From assembly GCA_021521415.1 (NCBI GenBank), contig JAIQDT010000191.1, positions 1,798,001 through 1,862,000 of the forward strand: DNA of 64,000 bases. Reading direction: 5' to 3'. Shown here one piece after another: positions 7,653-17,831 of the stretch. A program made the translations under genes and the position numbers. The notes below the pieces were generated by a model. That model had not been told where the DNA came from. It saw nothing but the letters and a program-made list of their open reading frames with translations, and did no database searches. This DNA is from Bidens hawaiensis (Eukaryota; Streptophyta; Magnoliopsida; Asterales; Asteraceae). Within the stretch, counting starts at the first letter, position 1, and each line of letters starts with the position of its first letter.

Positions 7653-10604
7653 ATGGCTGCAGTAGCAGGTGCTGGAGGTGCTGGAGGAGATGGCGGAGAT
7701 AATCAGAGGCAATTCTTCCCGGGTCACAACATGTATATCACCTTAGACCCGGAAGCAAGCGGTGTTGAGGATTACCGCGAGATAATCACATTCCTCCTTC
7801 GCTCGAGGATATTCCACGCAATCACTACGACTCTGCCGATTTCCTTACCCAATATTGAGGATTTTTGGCAGACAGTGGAATACGATTGCCGCGTTGAGCC
7901 CCCGGTTATGCGAGCAACCGTCAACAATCAAGAAGTTCAGTTCTCTTCTGAACAAATACGGGTGGCTTTACGTTTCGGTAATGAGACTCGGGATGACCCG
8001 ACGGACTTTGTGGCTCCTTTCCGAGATGGAGCATTTCTACGAATGGGCTATTCTGGTCCATTGGGCGATACACAAAGGAGGAAGGGGTTCCTGCTGGATC
8101 AGTGGCGCTTCCTCATGCACGTAATGATTTTCTGCATGTCTGGGAGGAAGGCGGGCACTGACGGAATGGGCGCGACCATGCAGTCAGCAATGACTGCTCT
8201 GACTTATAACAAACGTTATAGCTTTAGTCAGATGGTCTTTTATGAGATCGATAGACAGAGGAGAGCGATGGCTCGTGAAAGGTTCATCATGTATCCAAGA
8301 TTCATTCAGATGATCTTGAATCATGCTGCTCCCACGTTGCCTCAACGACGTCCAATAAGATACGTGGAGAGTGTGAGCAAACGTATCTTCGCTCAATGCC
8401 GAACATCCAGCGCGAGGAGCAAGCTTGAACTGCGTCCAAGGCATACTCCACTCTTTGGGTACTTAATAAACCCGGGGTATGTGCCAGCTCGTGGGGATGA
8501 GTTCAGAGACCCGGCACCACAACAGGCAGGAGCATCTCAAGCTATACGTGCTGCTCCTGTTGTGTCACCGGAGGAGGAAGTGGACCTTCATGCAGAATTC
8601 GGAGGTCAAGGATTCTTCGATATGGATCGGGTGGATCCAGAGGAGAACGTTCAGATCCCAGTTGACCGTGTCTCGACTGTGCGTGTTACTAGAGCAGCTA
8701 CGATGGTGGCTGACTCAGATCTTGATGATGTTATGGATGAGGCGAGAAGGAGGTTGGTGACTCAAGAGAGGAAGTTTGGGAAGAGAAAGAGGACAGATGA
8801 TGATAGTGAGACAGAAGAAGAAGAAGAAGAGGATATTCACAAGTTGATTCGACGTTCAAGACGGGAAAGGACAGGTGCAGGTATGGGAGCTGGAGAGACT
8901 CCAAGAGTTGTACGTTTCGCTCCGCCCGCACTGTCAGGTATGTCGATTGTTCCTACATCACTACAGGTCACAAGTTTAAGCGCCACCGATGTACCCGTGG
9001 TGGCTACAACATCATCTGTTGGCCTCCAGTCTATCACACTCCAGCTGACGACTCCAGATATCGTATCGTTGCCGCCTCCAACGCTTACTCCGTCGGAGGT
9101 TGTTGCACAATTTGTTGAGTCGACAGTCGTTGCAACTGCAGGGTTGTCGGTCACGATACCACCTGCGGTTACGTCCACAGCTGCTTCTGATGTCCCGGTT
9201 TCATTCGAAATCCCTGCTGAGTATACTCAAGACACATCTCACATGAGGTTTGATTTCGATGCAACCCTCTCAGACTCGGAGAGAATAGCTGCACTAGAGC
9301 GGGTCGTGGCAGAGCAAACAAAGATAAATCTTGTCCAGACCCAGGCTATTCAGTGCCTTGTAGCAGAGAATCAACTACAGTCGTCCCTCCTGGTTGAACA
9401 TGGGAGAATTATAGATGCTATGAAGGTGTTCTTGGCATCTCAGGGGGAGACAAGCTGTAAAGGCGACGAGTTAAGGACAAAGAAGAGGAATGACAGAGAC
9501 GATGATCCCAATGCATCGAAAGGTGCAGGTGGTGAGTTGCCAAGAACTACTCAAGCTCTTGGGACTTCCACAGCTCAGGGGGAGTCTGCAAGCGCAGCTG
9601 GCGGTTCTGGTGGTGATGAGGTGGTGATGGTTGATGACGAGGAGATGGGAGATGATGTGATCGATGCCTTGAAGGAATTAGATGATGATATGCTGGATGA
9701 TGAGTTTATGTGTGAAGATGATGTTCTACCAATTGAGGAGATTGAAAAGATTGGTGCTGAAATAGTGATTGAAGATGATGTTGAAGAGGGTGAAATAGTT
9801 GAGGAGAATGTTGAACATGAGATCCCTGAAGTTGAAAAGTCAGATGTATGTCAAGACACAGCAGGTGATGATACAGAATGGGAGGAGCAGCCTAGATGGA
9901 AGGAAGGCTATGCTCATTGGTTTATCAAAACTAAGAAGCCTGCTGTTCCAACCATGTTCAAGAAAAGTTATAATATCAAAGGCTATGCTGAATCAAAGAA
10001 AGGAATTATCTGTTTGCTATATGATGAACAGTTAAAAGTGTTCGTGGTGAAAAGATATGATGGGATCCAATACTTTAAGAGGACGTTGAGATCTCTCAAT
10101 ACATTGCCTGAATGTGAGGTGAAGGATTTGGCTAGATTGGGGTTGATTAATAGAAGTGACGACAACATGGCCAGGGTTATTGGGAAGATCGTGTGGAAAG
10201 AAAGTATTAAAGAAAAGAAGTTTGAGTTATTAAAGCCACAGAAGGGAAAGCTAGTGGAAGATAAAGAAAGGGGAATGAGAGCAGATGGCAAGCCTTGGAT
10301 GGTAATGAAGTACAAACCGATTCGGTGTCCTAAAGATGTGCCGATGAAGACAATGCCCAAGGATGTGTTGAAGAACCTTAAATGGTGGTATGTTGATTGC
10401 CAGACTGCTGAAGCCGTGATGGAAGACAAAGACGAACAAGAAGTGCTAAGAGTGTATGATCCGATGCATCTTGTTAATTTATCGAAAGCTGATCTGCAGG
10501 TGTTAAATGAAAAGAAGATATTTTATATTCCTGCTTGGAAAGACGAAGCGAGGAAATATCAGCGAGTAGTCACGGTATGTGTGAGAGAAGGAGTACATGC
10601 ATGA
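7653..10604 (+). CDS. E1 ORF3: long third ORF in the env position, intact, 983 aa
   Basis: Function unknown. The start ATG follows an acceptor-like tract (TTTGTTGCAG) by 2 nt, suggesting a spliced subgenomic mRNA. Layout: Ala/Gly-rich start; conserved N-terminal domain ~25-285 (words FWQTVEY, RFIMYPRFIQMIL, FGYLINPGY); NLS-like KRKR at 377-380 followed by an acidic run; a Ser/Thr/Pro/Val-rich stretch; a likely coiled coil ~540-595; a strongly acidic stretch ~635-740; and a conserved C-terminal domain ~746-983 (PMHLVNL, ARKYQRVVTVC). No signal peptide or transmembrane segment is evident, so an envelope role is not supported. It is homologous to E2 ORF3 over both end domains, and the full length is kept although gag and pol are broken. 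I recall similar proteins from Asteraceae genomes. Confidence 0.85.
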   Translation: MAAVAGAGGAGGDGGDNQRQFFPGHNMYITLDPEASGVEDYREIITFLLRSRIFHAITTTLPISLPNIEDFWQTVEYDCRVEPPVMRATVNNQEVQFSSEQIRVALRFGNETRDDPTDFVAPFRDGAFLRMGYSGPLGDTQRRKGFLLDQWRFLMHVMIFCMSGRKAGTDGMGATMQSAMTALTYNKRYSFSQMVFYEIDRQRRAMARERFIMYPRFIQMILNHAAPTLPQRRPIRYVESVSKRIFAQCRTSSARSKLELRPRHTPLFGYLINPGYVPARGDEFRDPAPQQAGASQAIRAAPVVSPEEEVDLHAEFGGQGFFDMDRVDPEENVQIPVDRVSTVRVTRAATMVADSDLDDVMDEARRRLVTQERKFGKRKRTDDDSETEEEEEEDIHKLIRRSRRERTGAGMGAGETPRVVRFAPPALSGMSIVPTSLQVTSLSATDVPVVATTSSVGLQSITLQLTTPDIVSLPPPTLTPSEVVAQFVESTVVATAGLSVTIPPAVTSTAASDVPVSFEIPAEYTQDTSHMRFDFDATLSDSERIAALERVVAEQTKINLVQTQAIQCLVAENQLQSSLLVEHGRIIDAMKVFLASQGETSCKGDELRTKKRNDRDDDPNASKGAGGELPRTTQALGTSTAQGESASAAGGSGGDEVVMVDDEEMGDDVIDALKELDDDMLDDEFMCEDDVLPIEEIEKIGAEIVIEDDVEEGEIVEENVEHEIPEVEKSDVCQDTAGDDTEWEEQPRWKEGYAHWFIKTKKPAVPTMFKKSYNIKGYAESKKGIICLLYDEQLKVFVVKRYDGIQYFKRTLRSLNTLPECEVKDLARLGLINRSDDNMARVIGKIVWKESIKEKKFELLKPQKGKLVEDKERGMRADGKPWMVMKYKPIRCPKDVPMKTMPKDVLKNLKWWYVDCQTAEAVMEDKDEQEVLRVYDPMHLVNLSKADLQVLNEKKIFYIPAWKDEARKYQRVVTVCVREGVHA

Positions 10605-10676
10605 AGACAAAGAGATTGAAGGTTACAAGACACGTGCTTGAAGATCAAGACATGAAGCTACTGCCAAGGGGGAGTC
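10605..10676 (+). promoter_or_regulatory. E1 post-ORF3 stretch and polypurine tract
   Basis: Short non-coding stretch ending in AAGGGGGAGTC directly before the LTR start (10677). This purine tract is the expected primer for plus-strand DNA synthesis. E2 has the equivalent AGAGGGGGTGTC before 43684. Confidence 0.85.
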
Positions 10677-11046
10677 TGTTGGTGCATAATGTCAGTAGTT
10701 CATAGTCTAGTGTCTGTAATCGAGTCTGTAATGTTAATTATGTTTTATATATGTCTTAACCGAAGTTGTTAACAAGTTCGCCTAGGCGAACTTGTTAGTC
10801 AAGCGAAGTTATGGACAACTTCGCCTGAACATGCCAGACGAAGTTGTCGTATATAATTAGTCCTAGGTTACAGCTGTTTGTGGTTAATTGTTTTAGTGTT
10901 CGTTGTTCATCGAGTTCATTGTAACGTGAGGACGAGAGTCTGTAACAGTGATATTACATCACGTGTTTGAGTTATAATACATAACGTGTGTTCGTTTATT
11001 CGTGTGTTTGTTTGATTCGTTTTCTACGCTCGTAACGATCTACGCA
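10677..11046 (+). repeat. E1 3' LTR
   Basis: Starts with TGTTGGTGCA just after the purine tract. It contains a perfect 28-bp palindrome at 10770-10797 (core GTTCGCCTAGGCGAAC), further AACTTCGC words to ~10850, then a TATA-like TATATAA at 10851-10857. The palindrome therefore lies in U3, upstream of the putative promoter. The right edge is taken as the CA at 11045-11046 and is tentative; Athila coding sequence follows. Confidence 0.75.
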
Positions 11047-12554
11047 GGGATTCCGCACCTGAGTAGATCGAGATATCTCGTGCGATCCATCCAGGGAACC
11101 TACAAGTTCGATATAGAGATCCGTGATAAAAAAGGGGCCGAGAATGTGGCGGTTGATCATCTTTCACGACTAGAGGGAGTTGATTCAGGAGATTCGGGAG
11201 TTAGGATCGACGATCGTTTTCCGACGGAGAGTCTGATGTTCGTTACTGCACAAGAGGAAGGTTTTCCATGGTTTGTTGATTTCGCGAAGTATCTCGCTGA
11301 CGGATACCTCCCAAAGATGCCTTACCAGCAAAAGAAGAAATTTTTTGCTGACATCAAATTTTACCTTTGGGACGATCCATACCTTTTCCGCATTGGTGCT
11401 GATCAGCTTATTAGAAGGTGTATGGATGTCAAGGAAGGATGGCAAATTTTGAGCCATTGTCATGTGGGACCGACTGGAGGTCACCACGGTGTAAATTCTA
11501 CGGCAAAGAAAGTCTTTGATTCTGGTTTTTACTGGCCGTCTATCTTTAAGGATGCTCATCTGTTCGTTAAGAGTTGTGATCGTTGCCAGCGTGTCGGCAA
11601 CATTTCTTCGCGAAACGAAATGCCCCAGAATGTCATTCAAGTTTGTGAGGTTCTTGATATTTGGGGTATTGATTTCATGGGACCGTTTCCATCTTCGCGT
11701 GGAAACAAATACATACTCGTGGCCGTCGATTACGTGTCTGAGTGGGTTGAGGCCAAAGCTCTACCCACCAATGATGCCCGAGTGGTAGACCGTTTTCTAA
11801 AAAGTCTATTTGCTCGTTTTGGAGTCCCGAAAGCCTTGATCAGTGATCGAGGTACTCACTTTTGCAACTCGCAGATGGATAAGGCGTTGAAGCGTTATGG
11901 GGTCACCCATCGGCTTGCGACCGCCTACCACCCACAGACTAGTGGGCAAGTAGAAGTGAGTAATCGGGGAATCAAACGTATTCTCGAGAAAACGGTTGGT
12001 TCAAATCGTCGGGATTGGTCCGACAAATTAGATGACGCTCTGTGGGCCTTCCGTACAGCCTACAAGACTCCGACTGGTTCCACACCATTTCGGATGATTT
12101 ATGGGAAGGCCTGTTATCTTCCTGTTGAATTGGAACACCGCGCTTCATGGGCCCTTCAAAGGGTTAATCTTGATTTACCCACCGCAGAGGGTAATCTTTT
12201 CCATCAATTACATGAATTAGAGGAGCTCCGAGATCACGCATATGCACAATCATTTCGGTATAAGGAGCATACGAAGGAACTGCATGACAGGAAATTGAAG
12301 GGTAATAAGCAGTTCAAGTGTGGGGATAAGGTTTTAACGTATAACTCACGGTTGAGGGTATTCCCGGGAAAGTTGAAATCCCGATGGTCGGGACCGTTCA
12401 CGGTCACTAGGTTTTCCCGTATGGCACGATTGAGATACAAGATCGAAGCGGGAAGTTTAAGGTGAACGGCCATAGATTGAAGCACTACATAGGAGAGCCG
12501 ATAACTGATCAGACAGTCGAGGTGTTCTACCTTGACTCATTCACCGAGAAATAG
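11047..12554 (+). pseudogene. pol: Athila pol: RNase H end and integrase (interrupted, 1-nt shift)
   Basis: The first ~60 bases are scrambled RNase H at the E1 junction. From ~11110 the frame reads [13 protein letters not shown] and DHLSRLE, the usual RNase H end of Athila. The integrase shows an HHCC finger ([12 protein letters not shown], then CDRCQRVG), core acidic residues in [17 protein letters not shown] and [14 protein letters not shown], and the tail word RWSGPFTV. A single shift near 12452 puts the last ~34 codons, to TAG 12552-12554, in another frame. Otherwise the frame is clean, so the integrase could be recent. It is cut off from RT and gag by the E1 insertion. Confidence 0.88.
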
Positions 12555-14414
12555 GCGTGATGGATGCATCACTCGGGAGACAGCCCGAGTTGTAGAGTTT
12601 GTATTATGATTCTCCTTATTATCTATTTTTATTTGTTTTATTTTTATTTATATTTATAAAAACATAAAAATACAAAAAAAAATAAATAAATATTTAATAA
12701 AAATCAAAAAAATTAAAAAAATTCAAAAACACAAAAATATGTTTATTTCTTATGTTTTTGTTTTCTGTTTCGTACGCCGCTACATGCGAGCGAGTTTGAG
12801 TTTTTACAGGTATTATTATGCGCATGGTAGCTCTGATGGCGTTTTGGAACTGGTTCACCCGAGGTTGCGGCCGCGAATGAAATGCTATACGGTCGTTCGT
12901 TCGAATCATACACAGCTGATGAAGAATCTGCATCTAAACCAGGGGAGTAACCCGTTCTCTATTTTAATTTTTGTTCTTTCAAGTTTTAATTTTATGCTTT
13001 ACGTTTTATTTTTATTTTATTTCTTTTCCTTGTTCTCATCGAGGACGATTTCGTTCTAAGTGTGGGGATGGGAATTTATTTTATTTAGTTGTAGAAAAAT
13101 ATAATAATAATAATAAAAATAATAAAAAAATTAAAAAATTTTAAAAATAAAAATTTTTCACTTGTTTTTCGTTTTCGTACGTTGTTCAAGTTTGATAAAA
13201 AAAAATGTCCCTTGTTTTTAGCTTCTGTTGCATTAAAGTGGGAGATGATGATATTTATCGGAAATCGGTTTTTCAAACTACTAATAATATGAGATAAATA
13301 AAAGAAAACGCACTTAACTTGGGATGTGTCGGTAGGCTCAGCCTTGAAAATGAAAGGGCAAATTTGATAAAACGGTTAAACGGAAATCTTTTGTGGGTAA
13401 ATCGTTTTGTCCGTGGAAAATAAGTAATGAAAGGTCGGGCCATACTCAAGCCTCAAATTTTGGTATGAAAAAGTGGAAATATCATGAGTTTTAAAAATTT
13501 GAATACGTTATCATATGATGCTTGGGTAGGTTTAACGTTAGAGTATGCCGTGTAGCATGTGATATAAATCTTAAACTGCTAGTTTAGTGTTTTACACCTC
13601 ATTGGCGTATGGTTTTATAACCTTAAATCCTGTATTGATGGGATGCTTCGGGTCCGGAGACCATGGGTCTGTATGCAATCTATTTATCTAGGTATTCACA
13701 TTTCCTAAGTGGGGTTGTGGATATTTAAAAATAAAGCCACAGAGCAAACCCCTATAAGTCTATAAACATGATCACAAAAAGTACAAAAGTACAAATACAC
13801 TACAGACTTGATCATCCACGCTGTTAGCCATGTGGGGTCCCCTTGCTCGCGTCTCATTACCATTAAGAAACGGACCACAAGGGACACGCTACATGTAAGC
13901 CCTACAGATGAAATTTTGCATACTCACCTATGGTGATGGATTTGGGGTATTGCTTGATAACGGGGGTATGTCATGTTGTGGGGAGCACTAGCTATAAATT
14001 AATTGAACCTTAATCATATCTAATGGCTGCTTGGTAGACTTTGATGCTTAAGCTTAGGTGGATAAACAATACCCTTGATCGTCTTAACTATTCATAAATA
14101 TTGAGCAACAAAGTTTTAATTCTGCTAATTTTGAGGTTTAAGTCAAGTTGGGGTGGTCTGGTCCGGTAAAAGCAGAAAATAATTGGTCTTAATTGTGTAA
14201 ACCACTAAGTAATATTATTGTCGGATCTTATTTGTCCCGGTAAAGATTAAGGCATGGGTTTAGGTGGACTACAATATCGATGATCGCGGTTTTTGCGTTT
14301 TTCTGAGCTTTAAAATATAACCTATATGTTTGATTTAACTTTGATTTTCCGATTCTAATCCAACTGCAGTCAAATCTTTTTCAGGGACGAAAAAGTCTTA
14401 AGTGAGGGGATGTT
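12555..14414 (+). other. Athila non-coding region between pol and 3' LTR
   Basis: No env-like ORF is left. Bases 12600-13300 are A/T-rich with AAAAATC-type repeats and the phrase TCTAAGTGTGGGGATGG (~13056), a purine tract typical of the lineage. Bases ~13420-14290 hold a block also found in the Copia element E2. The stretch ends in GTGAGGGGATGTT, the primary purine tract, just before the LTR. Confidence 0.75.
13420..14290 (+). repeat. Non-coding block shared by Athila and Sirevirus E2
   Basis: Best match: 13843-13899 against 38821-38877, with words TCTCATTACCA, TAAGAAACGGACC and ATGTAAGCC in the same order and about 85% identity by eye. Flanking anchors are ATACTCAAGCCT, GTATGC/TTATGC, TGATCAC, GACTTGATCA, GTTAG.CAT and TAGGTGGA. 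The anchors are largely collinear, although the AATTGAACC and GTCAAGTTGGGGTG words are in the reverse order. Confidence 0.75.
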
Positions 14415-16120
14415 TGATGTGTAGTAAAACACACTTACTTTCCTTATGATTTTATCATGTTTTTTATGCTTATTTGTTTATTTTATGAAAGTATTGGGGG
14501 CTAAGTGCAATAATTTACAAAGTTTAAATGTTAATTGTAGGTTTATGAAAGATGGTGAAAAACGAGTCAATTTGGAAGATACTAGAGGACTTGTTGGTCA
14601 GGTTTTAAAGCTACAACTCAAGGCCCAACCCAAGCCCACAAGTTAGAAGCCTTGTATAATATTATATGAAGATAATTAATTGAGAAATTAGCCATTATTC
14701 AAACAACAAACCCGAAATAAAGATAAAAAAACCCTAAACCCTAGTTTCTTCTACTGTTCCGATCGGAACAACTGTAGCAGCAAGAAAAAAGAGAAAAAAA
14801 AGGGCAGCTGAAGTGGTTGTGGCGGCTGGAGAGGAAGAAGAACATAAAGGGGCATCTTGGCATAGCTGCTAGGCATCTTATACATCATAAATCTCAGCCA
14901 TAAACCCTAAGTAATCATCTTTAAACTTTGGTTATTGTTCAAAAACCCTAACTTTGTTGAATCGGTCTTTTGCTATGGATTGTTTTGCAAGTGATTGATA
15001 GTTTGACTTGTGATTGATTGTGTTTGAATCTTGAATGAATTTGATCATGTTTAAGTTGATGTTTGTGATGTTTTTCTTAAGTATGCATGGCTGTCCAAAA
15101 TCTATGAGTAGCTAAACTTGCTTGTTCTGCCTAGGATAGATGATTGTTGAGTAGTTTAGACTTGTATAATGGATTGTTAATGTTTAAGACTTGAATTATT
15201 GATGTAAAGTTTAACTAAACCATAAAATAGATTGTGTGTGATGGCTGTGTTTTATGTTTTGTTACTTATAATCCTCTTGCATTAGTTAATTGAATTAGTT
15301 TTGATTAATTGATTGCTTGTTAGACTCTTGACTTGGTGTTTAGGGTTTATTTGCAGGGTGTACAACCGTAGGGATAAGTGGGTAATATAAATCATCTAAA
15401 ATCAGTTAAAATACACCTTCTTTGAGACCGAGAGGTGATAAGAAGTAATATTGTCTCGTTGCTTTTACTTGTTAGAATTAAGACCGCGCGAGAGCGGGTT
15501 TTTGTCTTGTCGAGTTTGAGTGTTTATGTGCAATTAGTTGGTTTAATTTGGGTTAAGTTAAATTGTTCCTCTATCCTTGGTGACATAGTATTTGTCTCCA
15601 TTAGGATAGTGTGTCGATGAGACCGAGAGGAGAGTCGACATTTGAACACGTTAATAATTGTTTTTCCGGTTTATTCTTTAAAATCAACTAATATAAGTTA
15701 GAGATTGTTAGAGAGACTGAGAGGTAATTTGACTTTCTTAAACAAGTTTTAGTTGTGGCATCTTTTATAACCGGCGTCGTGAATATTTTCAATCCGTTGT
15801 CTTGTTATTTCTGTCAACATGATTCATTCCTAGGTAGACGTCTTTATAAATTGAATTTAAATCAAAGTTTTCAAAGATTTGTCAAAAGTTTTCATTTAGT
15901 TAAGTTAAGTAGTTAAATTAAATCAAAAAAATCAATTAAATATTTTGGTGACTCTTGGTTAGAGTTTAGTGATTATAAACGTTTTCACGTGTCTTCGAGT
16001 TCGATATCCGGACTTTCTTCATCTGTGCTATACGAGACCGGTACACTTGCCGTTTGTGTGAACTAGGATAAATTGTTTGGTTTTTAAAGCTTAGTTGCGA
16101 CTTGTGTTTTATTTATATAT

Positions 16121-16177
<57 letters not shown>

Positions 16178-16186
16178 CGCACATCA
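14415..16186 (+). repeat. Athila 3' LTR (1,772 bp)
   Basis: Begins TGATGTGTAG and ends GCACATCA. A TATA-like TATAATATTATATG is near 14655. GAGACCGAGAGG (third copy GAGACTGAGAGG) occurs at 15424, 15619 and 15713. Close to the end is the phrase CGGTACACTTGCCG, familiar from Athila LTRs. A (TA)n tract occupies 16118-16174. Confidence 0.85.
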
Positions 16187-16612
16187 TTTTAGCTTTAAGA
16201 AGGAAACCTCATTTATTTATTATTTATATACCTCAATTGTTACTTTTATTTATGGTTTCATATACGAGTTGTGGATTTTGCCTCATATTACATATACTAA
16301 AAATTATTAAATTGTTCACCAACATTCGTGTTGACAAAATATATTTTATGTATTTTTAAAAGTTTAGTTATTGGTTGATTGAAGTTTGAAGACGCTATTT
16401 TATTTTGAGACCGTTTAGGTTATTAGAAGAATGAACAAATTATTTCCTTGTATTTTGTGTTGCTTTGAATGGACAAGTTGTGTTACTTTTGATGATTGAA
16501 TAAAATGAACTAGTTGATTAAATATTGTCACTTTAATAGTGTTCTTGTGTTCTTGAGCAAATAGTCATGCCCCAGCATGTTCCGCCACCTTTGGTCGGGG
16601 TGCGGAAGGTGG
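16187..16612 (+). repeat. 3' remnant of a Tekay-family LTR
   Basis: Resembles the end of the G-plus LTR (20400-20767): shared words are TCACCAAC.TT.GT.TTGA, GTTGATTAAATATTG, CATGTTCCGCC and CTTTGGTCGG. The terminal TGTGACA is degraded to TGCGGAA. Athila inserted into this LTR; the remainder lies beyond E1/Athila outside the window. Confidence 0.75.
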
Positions 16613-16641
16613 CTCTTCCCTTAAAATGCCAGGCTTTCTCC

Positions 16642-16648
16642 TATATAA
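16642..16648 (+). promoter_or_regulatory. TATA box of the PIF/Harbinger transposase gene (putative)
   Basis: TATATAA about 100 bp before the transposase ATG at 16751, within a C/A-rich leader. Confidence 0.5.
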
Positions 16649-16750
16649 CTACAAACCTTACCAATCTTCACAATTTTTAAACACTCTCTATAACCTCACA
16701 CCAACCTTAACAAAAAAAAATTATAAACTTTCTATTCAAAACAACAACAA

Positions 16751-17831
16751 ATGGATGATCCCTCTCCATCTGATATAAGCAACTGATATTTTAAATATAA
16801 CGAGTACACGGCCGATGGCAAGGCGGAGGAGGAGGCGATTAGAAGTGTAGTTAAGCTCGTGACAAAGTATATGCAATCTAATTCTCCTCATCATATGGTT
16901 TTGAGAAGACAATATATTGAACGAGACAGTGAGGGTGCGAACGATCGTTTGATGAAAGACTACTTCAATGACTCACCGAGATACAAGAACCTGAATACTT
17001 CTAGGCATCACTCACAAATGAATACATTAAAAAAAATGGGACGCGCGAGCACGAGTATGAATACTTTAAGCAAAACGGGACGCACGAGCGCTGTTAGGAT
17101 TCATTAGTATCCAGAAGTGCACGTCATCATTATGCGTGCTTGCCTACGGAACCACGACCGACATAAACAGTAAGTACTAGAAAATGGGGGAGGGCAACAC
17201 CAGACTTCTTGGAGTATTTTTTCTAAGTTATTTATTAAGCTTTTAACCAAATTATATTGCGTTTATTCTAAATTTGTTTATTAAATAGATTTAATATAGG
17301 CATAATACAACTATACGGTGCATGTTATCTTAAAAGACCCACTTGGCACGAACTACAACAAATTTACTCGGAGAATGAAAGGAAACATGGTTTACCCGTC
17401 ATGATCGGGAGTATACATTGTATGCATTGGAAGTGGGCTAACTTTCCACCTGTATAGCGAGGTTAATATACACGTGGTGACCGGAAAGTACCAACGGTGA
17501 GTCTTCAGGTGGTTGCTACTTACGACCTTAGGGTTTTTACGGCCTACTTTGGCAGCCCCGGTGCTAACAACGACATAAACCTTTTGGAGGCGTCGCCAGT
17601 GGTAGAGGATTACATCTCTGCTACCGCACCAGTCACATCATTTTCGGCTAACGATAACTTCTACTGACACAATTACTATTTGGGAGATAGAATATATATC
17701 CTTAATATTCTCTTATTATCAAAACATTTAGAGACCCTAATGATGAAAAGAGAAACTATTTTAAGAATGTACAAGAGTCTTCGCGAAAGGACACCGAGAG
17801 GTGCTTTGGGGTTCTTCGCCAACATTGGCAT
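16751..17831 (+). pseudogene. PIF/Harbinger transposase, 5' part (split by a 44.8-kb insertion)
   Basis: ATG 16751 opens MDDPSPSDISN and then TGA 16784-16786. The frame continues with RRQYIERDSEGANDRLMKDY, typical of plant HARBI1/ALP1-like proteins, then degrades (17020-17200, LAYGTTTDI still readable). An A/T-rich gap at ~17215-17312 may be an intron. From 17313 the DDE domain is recognisable: GSIHCMHWKWAN (His where GSIDCMHW is usual, so the first catalytic Asp is lost), AYFGSPGANNDIN (second Asp) and DTERCFGVLRQHWH (Glu). Coding sequence stops at 17831, where the LTR of G-minus begins, and resumes at 62675. Certainly inactive. Confidence 0.85.

Larger units (their letters stand above)
1..11046 (+). 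mobile_element. Sirevirus-type Copia LTR retrotransposon E1 (5' end outside window)
   Basis: Order seen is gag with CCHC knuckles, protease, integrase, reverse transcriptase, RNase H, a 2-kb non-coding spacer, a long third ORF, a purine tract and a 3' LTR. Integrase before RT defines Copia; the extra ORF after pol and the long spacer fit the SIRE/Maximus (Sirevirus) lineage. The 5' LTR, PBS and start of gag lie left of base 1. The right LTR edge is placed at the last TG...CA-compatible position (11046) and is uncertain, because no second LTR is available and no target duplication can be read. The element interrupts an Athila element between RNase H and integrase. Confidence 0.9.
11047..16186 (+). 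mobile_element. Athila-type Gypsy element, 3' portion
   Basis: Contains the end of RNase H, an integrase, a long non-coding region and a 3' LTR whose TGATGTG...CACATCA ends fit Athila. The left part has been separated by insertion of E1 and lies outside the window. The LTR is followed by TTTTA, which would be one copy of the target duplication. Confidence 0.85.

Noticed and set aside
7653..10604. Envelope (env-like) assignment for ORF3
   Set aside because: Position fits the name, but no signal peptide, transmembrane segment or furin-like site is visible; left as function unknown.
16095..16310. ORF across an AT tract
   Set aside because: The Ile/Tyr repeat is a translation of (TA)n spanning the end of the Athila LTR.
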